This document shows, piece after piece, positions 6,672 to 11,007 of a stretch of 11,007 nucleotides of DNA. The DNA is from an uncultured Campylobacteraceae bacterium (GTDB taxonomy: Bacteria > Campylobacterota > Campylobacteria > Campylobacterales > Arcobacteraceae), in the NCBI GenBank assembly GCA_913057765.1, contig CAJXPH010000079.1:1-11007 (forward strand), written 5' to 3'. The notes under the pieces were generated by a model. That model ran no database searches. It was not told the origin of the DNA and saw only the letters and a list, made by a program, of their open reading frames with translations. Position numbers and translations under genes: made by a program. Positions within the stretch are counted from its first letter, which is position 1. Every line of letters begins with the position of its first letter.

Positions 6672-7673
6672 TTATTTTCTATATTTTTTAAATACTGTTT
6701 TGATTTCTTCACTTGAGCCAGATACATACTCCTCAAAGATACTTTTTATTTCAGGTTTTGCATCTTCTAAATATTTCACTAACATATTATTAGCAATAAT
6801 ATTTAATTGTTTTTGTAACTTAGGACTTGGTTCAGAAATTTTCATACTATTTTTTGACATTATATCAAGAGCATTTTTATCTTCAATTTTAACTGCGGCC
6901 CATTGTGCTTTTTCAATTTCAGCTGAAGCTTTTAAAACTGCATCTTTTTGATTTTTATCTAATGAGTTCCAGTAATCAAGATTAATTGTCACAGCTTGTA
7001 AAGGATAAGCATAATTAATTTTTGTAAAGTTATTTAATACTTCCCAAAACTTACCATCTTTCCCAGATGAAGATGAAGTAATAACTGAATTTACCATACC
7101 CGTTCTAAGAGCAGAATATACTTCTCCCCAAGGTAATGCAACGGCATTTCCACCAGCACTATTTACAAATCCAGCTGAATTTTTATCGTAAGTTCTAGTT
7201 TTGATTCCTTTAAAATCTGTAAATGATTCTAATACTTTATTTGAATAGAAACCAGAAGCTGGCCATGTTACACTATAAAGAAATTTTTGATTCCATTTTT
7301 TTGCAGTTTTTTCATACTCTGGTTTTGAAATTTGGTATAGTCTAAATGCATCATCGTAAGATTGTGCAATAAATGGTAAAGCAGAAACACCAAATACTTT
7401 ACCACCACCAGAAGTAAATGGTATAAACATATCAGTCATTGCAACTGTTCCATCTTTTACAGCTTTTAAAGGATTACCTTTAACTAATGACGAACCAGGA
7501 TGAACTGTAATATTAACACTTCCTTTAGTATAATCCTTAACTAAAGTTGCAAACTCTACAGCACCTTTTGTATGGAAATTATTTGCACCATACTTAGCAT
7601 TTAAATCCATTTTCACATTTCCCGCCATAAGCGATGCAGCTAATCCTGCGATTAGTAAACTTTGTTTTAACAT
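6672..7673 (-). CDS. dctP: TRAP transporter substrate-binding protein (DctP type)
   Basis: This 333-residue periplasmic receptor has a Sec signal peptide (K3, then a hydrophobic core 5-16) with likely cleavage near residues 16-18, before a mature start around NVKMDLNAKYG. The DctP fold marks are present: F-KGIKTRTY (154-162), where R160 is in the position of the conserved arginine that binds the substrate carboxylate, and PWGEVYSALRTGMVNSV (181-197), the family's P-x-x-E-x-Y-x-AL-x-x-G-x-[VI] block. Its start has the strongest SD of the transporter genes (AAGGAGT), which agrees with DctP being needed in excess. The 104-nt gap upstream holds candidate control sites. Pyroglutamate is the favoured ligand because of the pxp genes on both sides and because a pyroglutamate-binding DctP subfamily is known. 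I did not check the pocket residues against that subfamily. Confidence 0.94.
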   Translation of the reverse strand: MLKQSLLIAGLAASLMAGNVKMDLNAKYGANNFHTKGAVEFATLVKDYTKGSVNITVHPGSSLVKGNPLKAVKDGTVAMTDMFIPFTSGGGKVFGVSALPFIAQSYDDAFRLYQISKPEYEKTAKKWNQKFLYSVTWPASGFYSNKVLESFTDFKGIKTRTYDKNSAGFVNSAGGNAVALPWGEVYSALRTGMVNSVITSSSSGKDGKFWEVLNNFTKINYAYPLQAVTINLDYWNSLDKNQKDAVLKASAEIEKAQWAAVKIEDKNALDIMSKNSMKISEPSPKLQKQLNIIANNMLVKYLEDAKPEIKSIFEEYVSGSSEEIKTVFKKYRK

Positions 7674-7777
7674 TTTAACTCCTTAAGATTAATATATGAA
7701 AGATTATCAACCTTAAGTGAGTAAGTAGTGAGTTTTAGCCTAAATTTAAATATATATCAAAAGTAGTTTTCAAAAAA
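7674..7777 (-). promoter_or_regulatory. Candidate promoter region of dctPQM
   Basis: This 104-nt gap is the longest on the - strand. Reading toward dctP, it has an AT-rich stretch, two identical 7-bp direct repeats (7716..7722 and 7727..7733), the candidate -10 boxes GATAAT (7703..7708) and TATATT closer to the gene, and the SD at 7679..7686. With GATAAT as -10 the leader is about 28 nt, which is reasonable; with TATATT the SD would sit at the very 5' end. No clear -35 is seen. A promoter here would let dctPQM be expressed apart from the upstream genes. Confidence 0.45.
7716..7733 (-). repeat. Tandem 7-bp direct repeat, possible operator
   Basis: On the - strand ACTCACT occurs twice, separated by ACTT, so the copies start 11 bp apart, about one helical turn. 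This puts both copies on the same DNA face, as is typical for regulators that bind direct repeats. It lies just upstream of the candidate -10 box of dctP. I cannot tell which regulator would bind. Confidence 0.5.
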
Positions 7778-7780
7778 CTA
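7758..7780 (-). terminator. Weak hairpin at the end of the glutamate-synthase-like gene
   Basis: TAGTTTT (7764..7770) and AAAACTA (7774..7780) form a 7-bp stem with a 3-nt loop over the stop codon. On the - strand it is followed by CTTTTG. The low G-C content and short T-tract make full termination unlikely. Confidence 0.3.
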
Positions 7781-9478
7781 ATCTTTACCAATATCTAATC
7801 TTCTATCAAAAACTTTATCAATATTATCATGAACTCTAGAATTTTTATCTAAAAAAATCAGCTTATCTTTATTTAATTTCTTAATATCATTTAAGCCCAT
7901 TACTGCCAATAGTCCTCTAATGTTTTTCAATAAATTATTATGATAATTTTTTATATGTATTGCATGTTTTTGTACAAAATAATGTTTTCGTTTTCGTTTA
8001 TCCTGTGTTGCTAATCCAACAGGACATTGATGCTTATCTGTTCCAGAACAATATCTTGCACGAATACACCCTGCACTCATCATAAAACCACGTGCTATTT
8101 GTGTAAAGTCTGCCCCTAAACTAAGAATGATAACAATATCATCTGGTGTTAATAATTTTCCACTAGCAATAATTTTTACGTCATCTCTAATTCCATATTC
8201 TTCAAGAACTTTATTTACAAGATACACAGAATCCCTTGCATTTAAACCTATTCTTTCCATCATTTCTATTGGTGCAGTTGCACTTCCTCCACTTCCTCCA
8301 TCGATTGATATGAAATCAGGAAAAGGTAAACCATTTTCCTTTCTACTTTTAATCTCTTGGGCAATTGGTATAATATTATTATAATCAGAGATAACAATTT
8401 TAATACCTGCTGGTTTCTTAGATATTTTTTGTAATTTCCCAATAAAATCAAAAAGTTCAGTAATTGAATTTGCATAAGGAAATCTATTTGCAGAATAAAG
8501 ATTTTCATTTGCTTTAACATTTCTATAATATGCAACGGAAGGAGTTACTTTCTCTGCAATTAACTTACCTCCTGTCTGTTTTGCACCTTGAGCAATTTTG
8601 ATTTCTGTCATCTTACAAAAAGACATCACTTTTGAATATCGTTCTTCATCAAACTCACCATCTTTAGTTCTTACTCCATATAAGCCAGAACTAATTTGTA
8701 AAATAATATCTGGAATATCCTCGGGCACATCTTTAGGAAAATCATCTATTGGAGCTTCCCAATTTGGTCTATAAAAACAAAGTATTTTCTTATCTAATAT
8801 ATAAGTTTCTGCTTCAGGATCATTTTTAAATACTATTTTTCTATATATATCTGTGGCAACTGCTATATTAAATAAAGTATTTGCAATATTAAAGATTTTT
8901 TTTTGTCTAGGAGTACATTTAACTATTGTCATATATTTTTCATCATAATCTAAGTGAGTAGTAAGAAAATTCGAGGTTAACCCACCTTCTCCTGTATTTA
9001 TAGGGAAATCTCCTTCTTTTGAACCTTTTACAAAAGCTCTTGTAGCTTCAGGAGATAAAGAACCATCACTCATAGCACCTCTTGATATAATTGAATTAGC
9101 AGTAAAAGGTTTTTCTCTTTTTTCTCCAAAAGTAACACTAAAATTATCATTTACTTCATCATCATTTAAAACAATTGTTGTGTGTCTTAACATAAATTTT
9201 GGTTTAGGCAATGGTTGAGAAGGAGAAAAAGATGCAAAGTTTGGTTTATCTCTTGCAGCTTTATACACCCAGTCTAATTTATCTTTTGATTCATAGAATT
9301 TTTCATCTCCAAAATATTGTCTAAAAGGTTCTCTTATTTCTTGTAAAAGAAATCTTAAATGTCCAATAATTGGATAATTTACTAAAATTTGTTGTTCTCT
9401 TTGTACATATCTATCATGTATATACCATACTATTAATATTATAAATATTACTAAACCTACGATCATCCATGTTCCCAT
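7778..9478 (-). CDS. Membrane-anchored FMN-binding glutamate-synthase-family protein
   Basis: This 566-residue protein has one N-terminal membrane segment (4-20) followed by the FMN/Fe-S synthase domain of glutamate synthase. Matching blocks are ISRGAMSDGSLSPEA (131-145), NTGEGG (161-166), KIAQGAKQTGGKL (294-306), SIDGGSGGSATAP (391-403, FMN phosphate side), IIASGKLLTPDD (436-447) and the cluster loop 470-491 with C471, C477 and C485. The spacing is Cx5Cx7C; classical GltB has Cx5Cx4C as I recall. The N-terminal glutamine amidotransferase domain, the C-terminal GXGXG domain and any GltD partner are absent here, so it cannot use glutamine as GltB does. Proteins like this are annotated as FMN-binding glutamate synthase family, and their true reaction is mostly untested. 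It starts 13 nt after pxpC copy 2 with a GAGG SD, so it probably shares that transcript. A link to the glutamate released by 5-oxoprolinase is an inference from context. Confidence 0.88.
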   Translation of the reverse strand: MGTWMIVGLVIFIILIVWYIHDRYVQREQQILVNYPIIGHLRFLLQEIREPFRQYFGDEKFYESKDKLDWVYKAARDKPNFASFSPSQPLPKPKFMLRHTTIVLNDDEVNDNFSVTFGEKREKPFTANSIISRGAMSDGSLSPEATRAFVKGSKEGDFPINTGEGGLTSNFLTTHLDYDEKYMTIVKCTPRQKKIFNIANTLFNIAVATDIYRKIVFKNDPEAETYILDKKILCFYRPNWEAPIDDFPKDVPEDIPDIILQISSGLYGVRTKDGEFDEERYSKVMSFCKMTEIKIAQGAKQTGGKLIAEKVTPSVAYYRNVKANENLYSANRFPYANSITELFDFIGKLQKISKKPAGIKIVISDYNNIIPIAQEIKSRKENGLPFPDFISIDGGSGGSATAPIEMMERIGLNARDSVYLVNKVLEEYGIRDDVKIIASGKLLTPDDIVIILSLGADFTQIARGFMMSAGCIRARYCSGTDKHQCPVGLATQDKRKRKHYFVQKHAIHIKNYHNNLLKNIRGLLAVMGLNDIKKLNKDKLIFLDKNSRVHDNIDKVFDRRLDIGKD

Positions 9479-9491
9479 TATTATTTATCCT

Positions 9492-10409
9492 CTATATTTT
9501 AAATTGTTTGTAAAAAGATTTTGTTTCAAGTAAAGCTTCTTCTATAGAAATTTCTTGAAACGTAACTGTAGTACCTGCTTTTGCTTGTGATAATTTAAAA
9601 CAATCAACACTTAGAACAGATCCTATTTTTGGGTAACCTCCAATTGTTTGTCTATCTTTTAATAGAATAATTGGCCTTCCATCTTTTGGAACTTGTATCG
9701 CACCAAAGCATATTCCTTCGGAAATAATTCCATCAATATCTGCTTGTATTGATTCTCCCTCAAGTTTTATTCCCATTCTATTAGCCTCTTTACTTACTCT
9801 AAACTCTTTAGAAAAAAACTTTATTTTTTCCTCTTTTGAGAAGTTTTCATGTTGATATCCTAAAACAACTCTTAATTTAAGAGCTTGATTATAATCAGGT
9901 TGATAGATGGATTTCAATCTTTTAATTGGTAAAGATAATGAGTCAATAAAAGGAAGAACATCTCCTTTTTTCAATGCTCTCCCCTCTATTCCACCTAATC
10001 CTTCTTTTAAAGTTGTAGAAGTACTTCCAAATTCTTTTAAAATCAGGAAACCATTTTTGACAGATAAATAAGCTCTTTGTCCTATGATATTTTTTGAGAA
10101 CTTTAGAATATCTCCATCTTTTATCTTAAAAGTTTGCCAAGGTTTATATATTTTATTATTGATAGAAAAACTTAAGTCAGCACCAGTAACTGAAATGGAT
10201 GTATTTTTATTGGCCTTTAATGTTAAGCCACTAAAAGCAATTTCTAAAACATTTAAGTCAAGGTTATTACCTAAAAGATAATTTGCCCATAAATAAGCAA
10301 ACTCATCTATTGCGCCAGAAGGAGTAATACCTTTAGACATAAATCCAAATCTACCCTTATCTTGAATCAAAGTAAGAATACCAGGACTTATAACTTCAAA
10401 TCCATTCAT
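9492..10409 (-). CDS. pxpC: 5-oxoprolinase subunit C, copy 2 (PxpC paralogue)
   Basis: This 305-residue protein is of the same family as the gene at 2191..3105 and is colinear with it. Motifs are QDKGR (16-20), SGAIDE (31-36), STSTTLKEGLGGIEGR (129-144), ANRMGIKLEGE (209-219), and 230-269 with SEG, GAIQVPKDGRP, RQTIGGYP and KIGSV. The two copies differ mostly in the N-terminal half (32 of 60 identical at the start, 58 of 80 across 201-280), so this is an old, diverged duplication and not an assembly repeat. R144 matches the GR typical of the family at a place where copy 1 has GD (143-144). The start has a strong GGAGGAG SD and overlaps the pxpB copy 2 stop as ATGA. It may form a second 5-oxoprolinase with an out-of-window PxpA, share the one PxpA seen here, or act on a related substrate. 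Confidence 0.88.
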   Translation of the reverse strand: MNGFEVISPGILTLIQDKGRFGFMSKGITPSGAIDEFAYLWANYLLGNNLDLNVLEIAFSGLTLKANKNTSISVTGADLSFSINNKIYKPWQTFKIKDGDILKFSKNIIGQRAYLSVKNGFLILKEFGSTSTTLKEGLGGIEGRALKKGDVLPFIDSLSLPIKRLKSIYQPDYNQALKLRVVLGYQHENFSKEEKIKFFSKEFRVSKEANRMGIKLEGESIQADIDGIISEGICFGAIQVPKDGRPIILLKDRQTIGGYPKIGSVLSVDCFKLSQAKAGTTVTFQEISIEEALLETKSFYKQFKI

Positions 10410-10958
10410 ATTTCTCCTCCTAAGTTTATAAATTCTGCTTGTGAAATTGGTTTAAATTTAATTTTATCCCCCATACTAAGAGGACATAAGTTATCTAACT
10501 CTTTATTAAACATATTAAATGTCGTAAGTCCAATAATATTCCATCCACCAGGGGAATCTTGAGGATATATTGCAGTTTGTGTATCTGCAATAGCGATAGA
10601 ACCTTTTTTTACTATTCTTCTTGGACTATCTAATCTTGGTGTTGCAATTTTTTTATCTACTTGACCTAAATAAGCAAACCCTGGGGCAAATCCAATTGTA
10701 AAAACAGTATAAATTTGTGAAGAATGAATTTCAATTATATCCTTTACACTGATATTATTTATTTCGCTTATTCTTTTTAAATCTAAACCAACCTCTTCTC
10801 CATAATAAGAAGGTATTTCAATAATAGTAGATTCATTTTCTTGATTATTTGAAGTGAAATTTATATCTAATATTTGATTTTGTAGTTTTTCTAAAGATAT
10901 ATTAAAAATATCAAAAGTGATAAGAATTGTTGTATAAGAGGGAACAACATCTATAATA
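10406..10958 (-). CDS. pxpB: 5-oxoprolinase subunit B, copy 2, partial (5' end missing)
   Basis: This is a PxpB paralogue cut by the contig end. The genomic part encodes 183 residues, beginning I-I-D-V-V-P-S-Y-T-T, which aligns with residue 43 onward of the other copy (L-I-E-I-I-P-S-Y-T-S), so about 42 N-terminal residues are missing. All later motifs are kept: YYGEEVGLDL, the IEIHSSQIY helix, GFAPGFAYLG, PRLDSPR, GSIAIA and SPGGWNIIGLTT. The frame stays open through the adapter to an apparent ATG at 10975, giving a false start that reads MCIRDS. That segment is Nextera sequence and must not be annotated; the Ser codon at 10958..10960 is half adapter. The stop overlaps pxpC copy 2 as ATGA, the same arrangement as in copy 1. 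Confidence 0.9.
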
Positions 10959-11007
10959 CTGTCTCTTATACACATCTGACGCTGCCGACGAAGAGGATAG
11001 TGTAGAT
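10959..11007 (-). other. Untrimmed Nextera i5-side adapter (artefact)
   Basis: This is not genomic. Positions 10959..10991 are the reverse complement of the 33-nt Nextera read-1 adapter and begin with the Tn5 mosaic end. Positions 10992..10999 are the reverse complement of an i5 index (TATCCTCT, which I recall as S503), and 11000..11007 are the first bases of the P5 side. The last genomic base is 10958. Confidence 0.98.

Noticed and set aside
7681..7717. Repeated CCTTAAG (7681..7687 and 7711..7717) as an operator pair
   Set aside because: One copy is simply the dctP SD region. The other is a short AT-rich palindrome-containing word likely to recur by chance.
8266..8535. 89-residue - strand frame, and the + strand frames at 3031..3258, 5668..5859, 5875..6195, 6700..6951, 8127..8384, 10084..10281 and 10362..10562
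   Set aside because: All lie inside well-supported genes on other frames, lack family motifs and have no independent SD support, so they are shadows.
2191..10409. pxpBC duplication as an assembly artefact or composite transposon
   Set aside because: The copies differ at many residues spread along their length, so they are not a collapsed or duplicated assembly repeat. I see no transposase, terminal inverted repeats or target-site duplications around the cluster.
10931..10940. A second, internal match to the Tn5 mosaic end (TGTATAAGAG)
   Set aside because: The 10-nt match lies 18 nt inside the right adapter, but on the - strand it encodes part of the conserved P-S-Y-T-T stretch that aligns with PxpB copy 1. 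It is genuine coding sequence. It could mislead a trimming program.
47..10958. CRISPR arrays, tRNA or rRNA genes, phage or defence genes
   Set aside because: The insert is almost fully covered by the genes listed, and the gaps (at most 129 nt) contain no repeat-spacer pattern or tRNA-like fold that I could recognise.

Overview
The window is an assembled contig from an AT-rich bacterium. The insert (47..10958) is very low in G+C and densely packed, with 1-14 nt gene overlaps and Shine-Dalgarno (SD) sites of the AAGGAG type. The proteins (a TRAP transporter, a 5-oxoprolinase and an FMN-binding glutamate-synthase-like protein with many Lys/Asn/Ile residues) look most like Campylobacterota, probably the Arcobacter group. 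This assignment comes from composition and protein style, not from a marker gene. Both contig ends are not biological: 1..46 and 10959..11007 are untrimmed Illumina Nextera adapter and index sequence.

Layout. Left, + strand: a short AT-rich leader (47..175), then two overlapping c-di-GMP-type genes. The first is an EAL protein with an intact phosphodiesterase active site and a degenerate GGDEF domain (176..1405). The second is a coiled-coil protein with a second degenerate GGDEF domain (1395..2204). Everything from 2191 to the right end is on the - strand and meets this pair convergently with a 14-nt overlap.

The - strand genes, in transcription order from right to left, are: pxpB copy 2 (cut by the contig end), pxpC copy 2, an FMN-binding glutamate-synthase-family protein with an N-terminal membrane anchor, the TRAP transporter dctP-dctQ-dctM, a 66-residue membrane protein, then pxpA, pxpB copy 1 and pxpC copy 1.

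Together they read as an uptake and catabolism locus for 5-oxoproline (pyroglutamate). The TRAP binding protein would capture the substrate in the periplasm and DctQM would import it. PxpABC would then hydrolyse it with ATP to glutamate, next to a glutamate-synthase-like flavoprotein. The unusual points are two diverged pxpBC pairs bracketing the transporter with one visible pxpA, the flavoprotein and small membrane protein inside the cluster, and a tandem 7-bp direct repeat in front of dctP. Breaks in the transcription unit are likely in the 104-nt gap before dctP and at a hairpin between dctM and the small gene.
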